64,000 nucleotides of DNA, from the NCBI GenBank assembly GCA_963795055.1, contig CAWCGJ010000016.1, forward strand, positions 1-64,000. Reading direction: 5' to 3'. The translations under genes and the position numbers were made by a program. Below are positions 1 through 8,592 of the stretch, piece by piece (the stretch's first letter is position 1; each line of letters begins with the position of its first letter). Below the pieces are notes generated by a model. That model did no database searches and was not told where the DNA came from. It saw only the letters and a program-made list of their open reading frames with translations. Origin of the DNA: JASHPR01 sp963795055. GTDB lineage: Bacteria > Actinomycetota > Actinomycetes > Streptosporangiales > Streptosporangiaceae.

Positions 1-126
1 CTCGCTGACATAGCCGCCGCGACGATGGAATTCCTCGCCGACGACACCCTGGCCGGGCGGATCATGGTGTGCCGCGGCGGCGAGCCCAACTACCTGCTTC
101 CGCTCATCGACGAGCGGGCCATGTGA
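1..126 (+). CDS. SDR-family oxidoreductase, C-terminal end (partial)
   Basis: The first 41 codons of the window are open to a TGA at 124-126 and have the GC-rich third positions of a real gene. The translation includes 'FLADDTLAGRIMVCRGGEP', which resembles the last helix and strand of short-chain dehydrogenases, where a 'fLaddslaGrv' motif precedes the C-terminus. The start and the catalytic YxxxK lie left of the window. The assignment rests on a short C-terminal motif only; another Rossmann enzyme is possible. Confidence 0.45.
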   Translation, partial: LADIAAATMEFLADDTLAGRIMVCRGGEPNYLLPLIDERAM

Positions 127-137
127 TCCGCCCGCTG

Positions 138-557
138 CTACTGCTCGGCCTCGGGAACGTAGTGGCGGCTGTCGTCGGCCGGGTCGACCCAGACCCGCAT
201 GATCGCCCGGGTGGTGGGGTCGCGGAACCGCTCGTCGGTCGGCACCCACCCGGCGCCGGGGGTGGCGGCCTGGGCATGGCCGCGCCGAAGCCGGGGCCTG
301 GCGGCACCGGCCACGGCCGGCCCGGCGAGTTGCGGCAGGTCGGACACCACCGCGGCCGCCTCGTCCACGTACGTCGCGCTCAGCACGACGCCCACCCTGC
401 GTTCCAGCTCATCGAGCTCGAGCTCGCCGCGCGCGTAGTGCTCGCCGAGCCGGGCGACCAGGCGCTCCCGGTCGGCGTCGCGGGCCAGCGACCGCGCTCT
501 GCCTGCGGGGGCCGGACCGCCCGGAGACGCCGGGCCGTCCGGAGGCGTCGCGGTCAT
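138..557 (-). CDS. DUF1707 domain protein
   Basis: A 139-aa protein. Residues about 24-75 form a DUF1707 (SHOCT-like) domain: a DADRERLVARL helix, then a 'YARGELELDELERRV' helix, then an Ala-rich helix ending in 'DLPQL'. Many actinobacterial proteins carry this domain at the N-terminus, often before membrane segments; none is present here. The C-terminal 60 residues are charged, with 'WVDPADDSRHYVP'. The ATG lies two bases after the stop of the upstream YbjQ gene, so the two are probably co-translated. Its biochemical role is unknown. Confidence 0.8.
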   Translation of the reverse strand: MTATPPDGPASPGGPAPAGRARSLARDADRERLVARLGEHYARGELELDELERRVGVVLSATYVDEAAAVVSDLPQLAGPAVAGAARPRLRRGHAQAATPGAGWVPTDERFRDPTTRAIMRVWVDPADDSRHYVPEAEQ

Positions 558-559
558 GG

Positions 560-907
560 CTACCCGGTGGGCCGCGCCACGACGGCCGTGCCGTAGGCGA
601 CGATCTCCGTGAGCTGCTGGCCCATCTCGGAGGAGTCGAACCGCATCGCGACGACCGCGTTGGCGCCCAGCAGCCGGGCGTTGTCGATCATCCGGTCGAT
701 CGCGTGCCTGCGGCTGTCCTCGAGCAGCTCGGTGTACTGACTCACCTCGCCCTGGCGCAGCGCCTTGAAGCCCGCGCTCACGGACCTGGCGAACCCCATG
801 CTGCGTACGACCAGGCCGAAGGTGACCCCGAGGTCCCGCTCGACCGTCATGCCGGGCAGCTCGAAGCCGGTCGTGATGGGAAACCCGGCGGGTGAAGGTT
901 CGGTCAT
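560..907 (-). CDS. YbjQ/UPF0145 family protein
   Basis: A 115-aa protein covering the whole YbjQ (UPF0145) fold. It has the family signatures 'RDLGVTFGLVVRS', 'SRRHAIDRMIDNARLLGANAVVAMRFD' (shown in two parts of the helix-strand unit) and a final 'EIVAYGTAVV' strand. Family members are small beta-rich proteins that form pentamers; their function is not established. Only one in-frame ATG fits the family N-terminus. It is the first gene of a two-gene operon with the DUF1707 gene. Confidence 0.85.
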   Translation of the reverse strand: MTEPSPAGFPITTGFELPGMTVERDLGVTFGLVVRSMGFARSVSAGFKALRQGEVSQYTELLEDSRRHAIDRMIDNARLLGANAVVAMRFDSSEMGQQLTEIVAYGTAVVARPTG

Positions 908-991
908 GGGCGTAAGCGTAAAGGGCACCGCGGGCAGGCCAGCGAGGTGGCACGCGGCGGGTACGCAGGCAGCTAACCGTCTGTCACGCTG

Positions 992-1723
992 GTGAGCGTG
1001 AAGGAACCCACGCTGCCCGAGCCGGGCGCGGCCGTCCCCGATCCCGCGCTGGTGGTGCTGGTCGGGCCCGCGGGGTCTGGCAAGTCGGCCTGGGCCGCGG
1101 CCCGGTACCGCCCGCAGGAGGTGGTCTCCTCCGACCAGTTGCGCGCCGTGGTCGGCAGCGGCGAGCACGACCTGGAGGCGTCGGCCGACGCCTTCACGCT
1201 GCTCGACCAGATCGTGGCCGCCCGGGTGCGCCGGGGCCTGACCACGGTCATCGACACCCTGGCCCTCGACCCGGCCCGGCGCCGCGGCTACCTGGACCTC
1301 GCCCGGCGGCACGGGCTGGCCAGCGTCGCCGTGGTCTTCGACACCGACCCGGCCGAGTGCCGCCGCCGCAACCGTGCCCGTGACCAGGCCGTGCCCGCCG
1401 CCGTGCTCGACGGGCAGTTGCGGCGGATGCGGACCGCGGTCGCCGATATCCCGGCCGAGGGCTGGGACCTGATCCTGGCGGCCGGGCCGGCCGATTCCGC
1501 TCACCCCGGTGATCCCGCTGATCCCGAGCCCTCCGCCCACCTGGAGCCGTCGCACACGCCCGGCGCCCGCAGCGCCGCCCGCAAGCAGCGGCGGCGCCCG
1601 GTCCGGCTGAGATTCGTGCTGCAGCTCTCCCGGTTCGGCTGGGACACCGACCCGGCCGGGCCGGCTGGCTGGCGGCGGTGGCCCGCAACGCGGCCGACGC
1701 GGGCCTGCAGGGCATCGCGCTGA
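992..1723 (+). CDS. P-loop ATPase (polynucleotide kinase-like) N-terminal half of a split ATPase-LLM protein
   Basis: Starts at a GTG. Walker A is GPAGSGKS at residues 25-32, followed by an 'SSDQLRAVVG' segment and 'VIDTLALDP', as in Zeta-toxin/PNK-type kinases. After about residue 165 a Pro/Ser-rich linker leads to 'FVLQLSRFGWDTDPAG', which is the first strand of a luciferase-like oxidoreductase. The frame then runs into low-complexity codons while the oxidoreductase continues one frame over (from about 1664). The two parts look like one protein of about 515 aa split by a one-base loss in the run around 1660-1675. The last 20 codons of this frame are therefore not genuine. Confidence 0.7.
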   Translation: MSVKEPTLPEPGAAVPDPALVVLVGPAGSGKSAWAAARYRPQEVVSSDQLRAVVGSGEHDLEASADAFTLLDQIVAARVRRGLTTVIDTLALDPARRRGYLDLARRHGLASVAVVFDTDPAECRRRNRARDQAVPAAVLDGQLRRMRTAVADIPAEGWDLILAAGPADSAHPGDPADPEPSAHLEPSHTPGARSAARKQRRRPVRLRFVLQLSRFGWDTDPAGPAGWRRWPATRPTRACRASR

Positions 1724-2538
1724 TGGATCATCTCATCCAGATCCCCCAGGTCGGCCGCGCCTGGGAGCCGATCCCCGAGCCGTGGGTGACGCTGGGGATG
1801 CTGGCGGGCCTGCAGCCGGACCTGCGCCTCGGCACGCTGGTCACGCCGGTGACGTTCCGCGCGCCCGGGATCCTGGCCAAGACCGTGGCCACCCTGGACG
1901 CGCTCAGCGGGGGCCGGGCGTTCTGCGGCATCGGCGCGGGCTGGTGGGCCCGCGAGCACGCGGCCTTCGGCCTGCCGTTCCCGCCCGCGCCGGACCGGCT
2001 CGACCGGCTGGAGGCGGCCATCGAGACGCTGCGCGCGCTCTGGCAGCCGGGTACCAAGGCCTACCAGGGCGAGCGGGTGTCGCTGCCCGAGACGACGTGT
2101 TACCCGCGCCCGGTGTCACCGATCCCGGTCATCGTCGGCGGGTCCGGGGAGAAACGCACGCTGCGCATCGCGGCACGGCTCGGCGACGGCTGCAACCTGC
2201 CCTCCGGCCTCGGCGAACTGGAGCACAAGCTGGCCGTCTTGCGCGAGCACTGCCTGCAGGCCGGGCGTGACCCTGCGGAGGTGGAGATCACGGTGCTGGA
2301 CGTACCGGTCATCGGCCGGGACCGCGACCACGCGGCGTCGCTGGTGGAGCAGTTGCGCGGCCGGACGAGCGCGGCGGCCTTCGCGCGACGGCACCACGCC
2401 GGAACGTCCGCCGACCACATCGGCCGCTACCGCCTGCTGGCCGAGCGCGGCGTCACGACGGTGTTCGTCTCGCTGCCCGACCTGGCTCACCCCGACGACG
2501 TGCTGCGCCTGGCCCCGGTGGCCGCAGCCTTCGCCTGA
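1678..2538 (+). CDS. LLM-class F420-dependent oxidoreductase, C-terminal part of the split protein
   Basis: This is the TIM-barrel part of a luciferase-like (LLM) flavin/F420 oxidoreductase. Visible motifs are 'LGTLVTPVTFRAPGILAKT', 'GIGAGWWAREHAAFG' and 'PIPVIVGGSGEKRTLRIAA'. The closest family from memory is TIGR03560, but no search was run. The first strand of the barrel lies in the preceding frame (about 1610-1665), so the Met at 1678 is not the natural start. The join falls in a GGCTGGCTGGCGG stretch where a one-base error or mutation would restore a single reading frame. Substrate is unknown. Confidence 0.75.
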   Translation: MARNAADAGLQGIALMDHLIQIPQVGRAWEPIPEPWVTLGMLAGLQPDLRLGTLVTPVTFRAPGILAKTVATLDALSGGRAFCGIGAGWWAREHAAFGLPFPPAPDRLDRLEAAIETLRALWQPGTKAYQGERVSLPETTCYPRPVSPIPVIVGGSGEKRTLRIAARLGDGCNLPSGLGELEHKLAVLREHCLQAGRDPAEVEITVLDVPVIGRDRDHAASLVEQLRGRTSAAAFARRHHAGTSADHIGRYRLLAERGVTTVFVSLPDLAHPDDVLRLAPVAAAFA

Positions 2539-2541
2539 AAC

Positions 2542-2761
2542 CTAGGCAGGACGGCGCCCGAACACGAAGTACGAGATCGGTATGACTCCGGCGGAGTTGA
2601 TGACCAGGCCCGCGGCCCAGGCCCACTTCGGGCCCCGGATCTGGTCGGCCGGCCGGCGCTTGATGTCAATGGCAGCCGCTGCCTTGAGCGCGGCCTCGGC
2701 TACCGACCACGATTATAGCCTTGCGGGTGCCGGGGCTGAGATCACTCCATCGTTTGGCCAT
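2542..2761 (-). pseudogene. Small membrane protein (phospholipase D N-terminal-like), frameshifted
   Basis: A short gene of about 72 codons. ATG at 2761 reads 'MAKRWSDLSPGTRKAIIVVG', then the frame is lost near 2700. One frame over it continues with 'AEAALKAAAAIDIKRRPAD', 'QIRGPKWAWAAGLVINS' and 'ISYFVFGRRPA', ending at TAG 2542-2544. The second part matches the two-helix PLDc_N-type domain (RGPKW...GxxxYFxFGR). The span is 220 bases, one more than a multiple of three, so one extra base explains the break. It lies between two convergent genes. Confidence 0.55.
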
Positions 2762-2814
2762 GGCTCCTTCTGCGCCGGTGCGGGATCTGACGGCCTGACT
2801 CTACTCCGACCTGG

Positions 2815-4523
2815 CTAAGCGGTCCGGTAGACGATCACGCCGCCTACCGGCGTGCCGTGCAGGCCCATCCGGCTGAAGATCTGCATCCAGGGCGCTGCCC
2901 AGGCCCGCTCGACGATTATCGCCCCCACCCCGCTGCGATGGACGTACGCCCGGAACTGCCGCTCCTTCGCCGGGGTGGGGTCACTGAGCCGCGCGACCGG
3001 CGCGGGCAGGGCCGTTGTGTCGCTCAGCGCCGCATTGATGAAGCCTCCGGCGATCCGGAAGTAGAAGTTCGTGTCTGCCTGGAAGAGCATCCCGGCGTTC
3101 CCGCGGTCCGACACCACCACCACGATCTCGTGCGGGCGCAGATAATCACGGTAGAGGCCGCCACTGATGAACGTCGGCAGGGCCACGGCGGGCCGCGCGG
3201 CCGCCGACGGGTTACCGGCCGGGATGACGTTCCCGTGTGAGGCCTCCGGTATGTACGCGATGATGGCCGCGGCGGCGGCCAGGCCCAGGATCCACTGCGC
3301 TGCCCGCAGCAGCCTGCTCTTGGTGGGTATCGCGAGCCATACGGCCAGGATGATCGCGAGCACGAGGTAGCCGAAGAGCATGAGCCGTACCGGCTCGGCG
3401 CTGCGTACCAGCGGCAGGGACCACAGCCGTGCCCACGGCAGCGGGCCGAGTTGCGTGGCCCCGATGACCAGGTGCGGGCCGAGAGCAAGTACGACGATGA
3501 ACACGAACAGGATGACTAGGAGCCGGGTGAGTCTGCTCGACCAGGTGAGCACGGCCAGCGCCAGCACGATCAGCAGCAGCGGGATTCCCGATTCGGGAAT
3601 GACCAGGGCCTTGAGGTGCAGCGAGTTCGCCGGGAGCGCCTTGGTGAATCCAGCGGAGGGGTGCTTCAGCGCGTAGACCAGATACGGCGAGGCCAGCACG
3701 ACCGCTATCACCCAGGCGACAGCCACCAGCCGGGCCAGCCTGGCCACGGTGGGCCGGCATGCGGGCCTGGCCACCGCGAAGCCGATCAGCAGGCCGACCG
3801 CCGCCAGCAGCGTCATCTCGGCGAACGCCTCATTGAAGATGTAAAACTCGGCGGTCATGGCGGCCGCCATCAGGCCGATAAAGGCGAGACGGCCCAGTTT
3901 CCCGTCCCACCACAGCAGCGCCAGGTACACCACGAGCGGAAACAGCATGATGACGGCCAGATTCGCCTGGCCTACGCCGGTGTGACCAACCTCGTAGGGC
4001 GAGAAGCCGTAAATGGTCCCGGCGAGCAGCGCGGGCCAGAACCGGCCGGTCAGCCGCCGGGCCACAATGAAGGTGGCCCAGGCCGACACCGGCGCCGCGA
4101 GCAGCAACGTCAGGTTCAGCGAGGTTATCGGGCCGAACGCCGCCGTGATCGGGAACAGGACCACGGCCAACGCCGGGGCAGTAGTCGTCCAGGCCAGGCT
4201 GAAACCGACCGGTGCCCCGATCTGGCGGGAGTACAGGGGGTTCAGCCCGTGCGATATGGCGTAAGTCCACCAGCGCAGGCTCCAGACGTAGAAATTCGGG
4301 TCCACTTGACCCTGCCCGACCTGGGGCAGCCGGGGTGACGGAGCAGCGGAAACGCGTAGGCGATAATGAAGATCGCCAGGTAGGCCACCAGCGCCAGTAG
4401 TCCCTGGAGAGCCGGCCGGGGGACCCGGCCGGGCAGGGCGAACGGTCTCGGGCCGACGATCCTCGACACGGTGGCGGTGCGGCTCACGCCCGGACCAGGC
4501 TTATCCGCCTCGCTCGTCGTCAT
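2815..4523 (-). pseudogene. Polytopic membrane protein, glycosyltransferase-like, split by a frameshift
   Basis: ATG at 4523 opens a cytoplasmic tail of about 40 residues and a first membrane helix ('LLALVAYLAIFIIAYAF'). Near 4335 the frame slips by one base. The rest ('LPQVGQGQVDPNFYVWSLRWW', here 21 residues split by the slip, then about ten helices) runs on to TAG 2815-2817, in total about 568 aa. The 'QVDPNFYVWSLRWW' luminal loop and the helix pattern resemble GT-C type sugar transferases of actinobacterial envelopes; the donor would be a polyprenyl-phosphate sugar. The start overlaps the stop of the upstream GT2 gene (ATGA), so the GT2 probably makes the lipid-linked donor. Confidence 0.7.
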
Positions 4524-5548
4524 GGCATCGGCCGCGGCGGACGGCCCGGGCCGGGCGCGGCCGGCCCCCGAAGGCCATCCGCCCTGGAGTCCGGCCCGGC
4601 GAAGCCTGCCCAGGTGTCAAGGCCGCGCGCCTCGCGCACGAGATAGAGGGGCCGCGCCCTGGTCTCGTCGTACACCCGGGCCACGTACTGGCCGACCATG
4701 CCCATCACCATCAGCTGCACACCGCTCAGGAATGCGACCGTCACCAGCAAAGAGGCGTAGCCGGGCACGTAGGGCAGCCCGGCTAGCTTCAACGCTATCG
4801 CCACCAGCCCGTACACGACCGCCAGCACCGCGATGATGAAGCCCCCGACCAGCGCGATCCGCAAGGGTGCCGTGGAGAACCCCACGAAAGCGTCGGCGGC
4901 AAACTTGATCATCTTGCGCAACGGATACTTACTGCTGCCCGCGTGCCGCGGCTCCCGGTCGTAGGGCACGGCCGCCTGCCGGAAACCGATCCACGAGAAC
5001 ATCCCGCGGACGTACCTGTTGTGCTCCCGCATGCTGAGGAACGCGTCGAGCGCCTTCCGGTCCACCAGCCGGAAGTCACCGACATCCACCGTCTGCTCGA
5101 TGCTGGTCACGCGGCTGAACAGGCTGTAGAAGGCGGCCGCGGTCGCGGTCTTGAATTTGGTCTCGCCCGCCCGGCGCTGCCTGACGGCGTAGACGACCTC
5201 GTATCCCTCCTGCCACTTAGCGGCCATCTCGAGTATGACGTGCGGCGGGTCCTGGAGGTCGGCGTCCATCACCACGACCGCCTGGCCCGACGCGTTGTCC
5301 ATTCCGGCCGTGATGGCGACCTGGTGCCCGAAATTGCGGGAAAGCTGGATCACCTTGAATCGCGGGTCCAGGTCGTGGGCTTCCAGCATGAATTGGTAGC
5401 TGGAGTCCTTGCTGCCGTCGTCGACCAGCACGGCCTCGGCGGGGCCGTCAAGCTTGTCCATGATCTCGCGCAGCCGTCCGACCAGCTCCGTGATGGACTC
5501 TTCCTCGTTGTATACCGGCACAACGATGGAGTACTTCAGCGCGTCCAT
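4520..5548 (-). CDS. GT2 polyprenyl-phosphate glycosyltransferase (dolichol-P-mannose synthase/GtrB type)
   Basis: A 342-aa membrane-anchored GT2 enzyme. The GT-A domain shows 'VVPVYNEEES' (9-18), DDG (43-45) and DADLQDPP (95-102, metal and nucleotide-sugar binding). Two transmembrane helices follow at about 230-300, as in GtrB/DPM1-type synthases that move a sugar from a nucleotide donor to a polyprenyl phosphate. The chosen ATG (5546-5548) starts directly before the conserved 'YSIVVPVYNEE' strand; the frame is open 16 codons further up but without family similarity. It overlaps the downstream membrane protein by four bases and probably feeds it. Confidence 0.85.
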   Translation of the reverse strand: MDALKYSIVVPVYNEEESITELVGRLREIMDKLDGPAEAVLVDDGSKDSSYQFMLEAHDLDPRFKVIQLSRNFGHQVAITAGMDNASGQAVVVMDADLQDPPHVILEMAAKWQEGYEVVYAVRQRRAGETKFKTATAAAFYSLFSRVTSIEQTVDVGDFRLVDRKALDAFLSMREHNRYVRGMFSWIGFRQAAVPYDREPRHAGSSKYPLRKMIKFAADAFVGFSTAPLRIALVGGFIIAVLAVVYGLVAIALKLAGLPYVPGYASLLVTVAFLSGVQLMVMGMVGQYVARVYDETRARPLYLVREARGLDTWAGFAGPDSRADGLRGPAAPGPGRPPRPMP

Positions 5549-5661
5549 GAGGTATCCCGTGCCACACGACCCTAACGACGTCCGCGCACCAGCCAACCGG
5601 TGCGCGCCTTCTCCATGGCTGCCCCCTGGCGTGCGGGGGTAACGAGCAAGGCTAACGCAAC

Positions 5662-6381
5662 CTAGCTGAGAGCGCTGTCACGCGGTAAGAGGCGGCGGGC
5701 GCGCAGTATCAGCGAGACGCCCGGCCAGGACTTGACGGGCAGGTAGCGCTCCGCGAGGACAACAGCGGTCAGCAGCCCGTTGGCCACGGGGGGAACCTCC
5801 CCGAGGTCACTGCCGGTGGAACCCTTCCGCCGCATGGCGACGGCCGGACGGAGCAGGACGTTCCAGCTCCACATCTTTTCCACGGTCAGGCCGGCTTTCT
5901 GGACGAGGCCGGCCAGCTCGGACCGGGTGTACCGGCGCAGGTGCCCGACCGCGTCGTCGTGCGCAGACCACAGAGCCATGTCGCACGGCACCGCGATCAG
6001 GGCTGTCCCGCCCGGCTGGAGGACCCTGACGATCTCGGCGGCCGCCAGGTAGTCCTCGTCGATGTGCTCGAGCACGTCGAGGGCGGTCACCAGGCCACAG
6101 GTCCCCGAGCGCACCGGAAGCTCCCTGGCATCGGCCCGGATGACCCGGATGCCCCTGGAGAGCGCGACGTCGGCCGCGGAGTCCGAGTACTCGAGCGCGA
6201 TCGCCTGCCAGCCGTGCGCCTCGAGAACCCGGGTGTTGCCGCCGCCCGCGGCGCCGATGTCCAGCGCCCGGCCAGGACCGGGCAGCCGTCGCAACTCCCG
6301 GCGGAGTATGGCGCGGCGCTCCCGGTACCACCAGTGGTGGTCTTCCAGCGAGGTCAGCAGCTGGAGTTCAGCGGTATCCAC
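5662..6381 (-). CDS. Class I SAM-dependent methyltransferase
   Basis: A 239-aa protein with a GTG start. Motif I is 'ALDIGAAGGGNT' (39-50), motif II is around 'VIRADARELPVRSG', and 'ALDVLEHIDEDYLAA' and 'LQPGGTALIAVP' are motifs IV and post-IV of class I methyltransferases. The N-terminal 'EDHHWWYRERRAILRRE' is typical of methyltransferases in polysaccharide or lipid-sugar clusters. It lies on the same strand as the GT2/membrane protein operon, separated by 113 bases, which supports a role in envelope glycan modification. The acceptor is unknown. Confidence 0.8.
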   Translation of the reverse strand: MDTAELQLLTSLEDHHWWYRERRAILRRELRRLPGPGRALDIGAAGGGNTRVLEAHGWQAIALEYSDSAADVALSRGIRVIRADARELPVRSGTCGLVTALDVLEHIDEDYLAAAEIVRVLQPGGTALIAVPCDMALWSAHDDAVGHLRRYTRSELAGLVQKAGLTVEKMWSWNVLLRPAVAMRRKGSTGSDLGEVPPVANGLLTAVVLAERYLPVKSWPGVSLILRARRLLPRDSALS

Positions 6382-6570
6382 GGCTCACTTTCACAGCAGG
6401 CACCGAGCTACTTTAGAGCATTCGCCGATCTACCGCTTGTATAGTGCCCACTCGGCCATGACCCGGACAGCGGCCGCTCTGCGCCTGGCTCCGCCTGCGG
6501 GGATCGTTGATCCTGCCGATGCCCGGCCGGGTTGGCGGCTGCTCGGCCCCCGCGGGCCAGCCGGCCGTGA

Positions 6571-6840
6571 TCATGCCTTCCCGGACCGCTCGGCGAGGAA
6601 TTCCGCGAAGGTGACCCGGCCCGTCGCCTGATCGGCCGCCAGGTGGCCGCCGCGGCGGTATCCGGCGAAGGCGGCCCCGGGGAGGCGGACCGGCCGGACC
6701 GGGCGGTGCCGCCCGCGGGCTTCCAGGTAGGTGCGGGCGAGGTCGGCGGCGTCACGGACCTCGCGACCGCTCATGTCCGGCACCCGCCCGGCGGCCGGCC
6801 CGGTCGCGAGCCCGGCGAGCCGGCCGACGACCTCGCGCGG
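6571..6840 (-). pseudogene. NmrA/SDR-like NAD(P)-binding protein, C-terminal stub
   Basis: Reading down from about 6840, the frame gives 'REVVGRLAGLATGPAAGRV', 'PDMSGREVRDAADLARTYLEA' (split here only for length) and ends 'FAEFLAERSGKA'. This is the last third of an NmrA-like atypical SDR of about 250 aa. Upstream of 6840 the similarity stops and an in-frame TGA follows at 6841-6843. The N-terminal Rossmann fold is missing. The break point is also the break point of the plus-strand oxidoreductase stub that follows. Confidence 0.6.
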
Positions 6841-6845
6841 TCAAG

Positions 6846-7334
6846 ATGCGCGGCGGCGTGGTGATCGCGACGACCTCGACGCCGCAGAAGGCGGAGCTCG
6901 CCGAGGGCGCGGGAGCCGATCATGTCGCCGGCTATGACGACTTCGGGGCCGTGGCCCGCGAGGTGACCGGCGGCGAGGGCGCCGCGGTGGTCTACGACGG
7001 GATCGGGCAGGCGACCTTTGACGACAGCCTGGCCGCGCTGCGGCGCCGCGGGTACATGGTGCTGTACGGCGCGGCGAGCGGGCCGGTCCCGCCCCTGGAC
7101 CCGCAGCGCCTGGCCGCGGGCGGGTCGCTGTTCCTCACCCGGCCGACGCTGGTCCACTACATCGCGACCCGCGAGGAGCTGCTGTCCCGCGCCGACGACC
7201 TGTTCCGCTGGGTCGAGCAAGGGACGCTGACGGTGCGCATCGGCGGCCGGTACCCTCTCGATCAGGCCGCCCGCGCGCACGAGGACCTCGCCGCCCGGCG
7301 CATCACCGGCAAGCTCGTCCTGCTCCCCCGGTGA
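6846..7334 (+). pseudogene. Quinone oxidoreductase-like MDR protein, C-terminal half
   Basis: 162 codons from ATG 6846. The frame begins inside the cofactor-binding fold: 'VIATTSTPQKAELAEGAGAD' is the second strand and helix of the NADPH domain, then 'GIGQATFDDSLAALRRRG' and the C-terminal 'ITGKLVLLPR'. A full quinone oxidoreductase (MDR superfamily) is about 320 aa, so the GroES-like domain and the glycine-rich GxGGVG loop are missing. The ATG is only an internal Met. Similarity ends at about 6843, where the divergent NmrA-like stub also ends. Confidence 0.65.
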
Positions 7335-8400
7335 CCCTTATCCCGCTCGCGCCGCTGACCGGCCGCGCCGCCCGGCGGAGCTGGCCGAGTACCTCCTTGC
7401 GGAACTCGCCGGTGAGCCGGTCGATGAACAGGATGCCGCGCAGGTGATCGGTCTCGTGCTGCAAGGCACGGGACAGCTCGCCCTCGCCGACGACCGTGAC
7501 CGGGTCGCCACGGCGGTCGACCCCGGTGACGACGGTCCGCGCCGCGCGCAGGGTGTCCGCGGTGATGCCGGGGATGGACAGGCAGCCCTCGGGGGCGTCG
7601 TACTCGCCGGAGGTCTCGGTCACGACGGGGTTGATCACGTAGCCGAGCTGGCCGTCGACGTTGTAGGAGAAGGCGGCAAGGCTCACGCCGATCTGCGGGG
7701 CGGCCAGCCCGGCCCGCCCCGGCAGCAGGACGTTCTCCAGCAGGTCGTCCACGAGCCGGCCGAGCGCGTCGTCGAAGCGGGTCACCGGGTCGCACTCGGT
7801 GCGCAGCACTGGATCGCCGAGCAGCCGCAACTCCCTGATGGTCATCAGGCGGTCTCCGGGCTCGCGGCCCGCGCCGAGCTTGCCGACCTGGTCCAGCACC
7901 ATGTCGTGCCAGCGCAGCTCGGTCTCGATCCTGGCCATGAGGTGCTCGATGATCAGACCGTCGGCGGGCGACTGGTCCGGCTCGCCGCGCTGGCGCTCGA
8001 AGAAGGCCGCCCGGCCGGACAGCGCCTCGCGGCGGCTGGCGAAGAACCCGCGCAGCGTTTCCTCGTCGAGGTCCGCGCTCACGGCCAGGGCCAGGTCCAC
8101 CGGGTCGGGGCGCAGCGCCACCTCGCGGAGCGCCTCGGCGCGCAGGGCCCGCAGTTCCCTGCGGCCCTCGGCGGTGATGGCGTAGACCGTGCGGGCGGGC
8201 AGGTTGCCCTGCTGCTCGGTGCGCACGGGCTCGATCAGGCCCTCGGCCTGCAGCCGGTGCAGCGCCGCGTACAGCGACCCGGGCTTCACCTCGGACCACA
8301 GCTCGGTGCAGTCGATGCGCGCGTCCCGCCGGATCTGATGCCCGTACATCGGCCCGTGGCGGGCCAGCGCGCCCAGCACGAACAGGCGGGTGGGGTTCAT
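7303..8400 (-). CDS. PadR-family regulator fused to peptide deformylase
   Basis: A single 365-codon frame. Residues 1-180 are a PadR regulator: winged helix ('LFVLGALARHGPMYGHQIRR', 'SLYAALHRLQAEGLI') and a C-terminal helical domain. From Met186 the frame is a complete peptide deformylase: motif 1 AGLAAPQ (with Arg where Gly is usual two residues earlier), motif 2 EGCLS, motif 3 HETDH, which supply the metal ligands. Deformylase removes formyl groups from nascent peptides. Met186 (ATG at 7843-7845) has a GGAGA seven bases upstream, so a free deformylase may also be made. It could be a true fusion or two overlapping genes joined in frame. Confidence 0.75.
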   Translation of the reverse strand: MNPTRLFVLGALARHGPMYGHQIRRDARIDCTELWSEVKPGSLYAALHRLQAEGLIEPVRTEQQGNLPARTVYAITAEGRRELRALRAEALREVALRPDPVDLALAVSADLDEETLRGFFASRREALSGRAAFFERQRGEPDQSPADGLIIEHLMARIETELRWHDMVLDQVGKLGAGREPGDRLMTIRELRLLGDPVLRTECDPVTRFDDALGRLVDDLLENVLLPGRAGLAAPQIGVSLAAFSYNVDGQLGYVINPVVTETSGEYDAPEGCLSIPGITADTLRAARTVVTGVDRRGDPVTVVGEGELSRALQHETDHLRGILFIDRLTGEFRKEVLGQLRRAARPVSGASGIRVTGGAGRACR

Positions 8401-8416
8401 GAGGCTAGTAAATCAG

Positions 8417-8438
8417 GAGTGCTCAAATTTGAGTGCTC
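8417..8438. promoter_or_regulatory. Candidate PadR operator
   Basis: A perfect 12-bp palindrome CTCAAATTTGAG (8422-8433) lies 22 bases before the PadR-deformylase ATG. It is flanked by GAGTGCTC in direct repeat (8417-8424 and 8431-8438). PadR proteins are usually autorepressors, so this is the best candidate binding site. Confidence 0.5.
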
Positions 8439-8592
8439 GCGGCGGAGCGATCCACTGAGCGGCTGGCCGATGCCAGTCCGACGGCGCCGGCAGCGGAACC
8501 GTCGGGGATTCCCGGTTGTCCGCGTTGCCGCCGCCCGCGCGGGCCGGACGGTCTTTAATGGATCACTGAATCCCGCGAGGTGAGGTGGTCTG

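Noticed and set aside
2582..2818. Small plus-strand frame of 78 codons
   Set aside because: It lies antisense to a recognisable small membrane gene and has no good ribosome-binding site or similarity.
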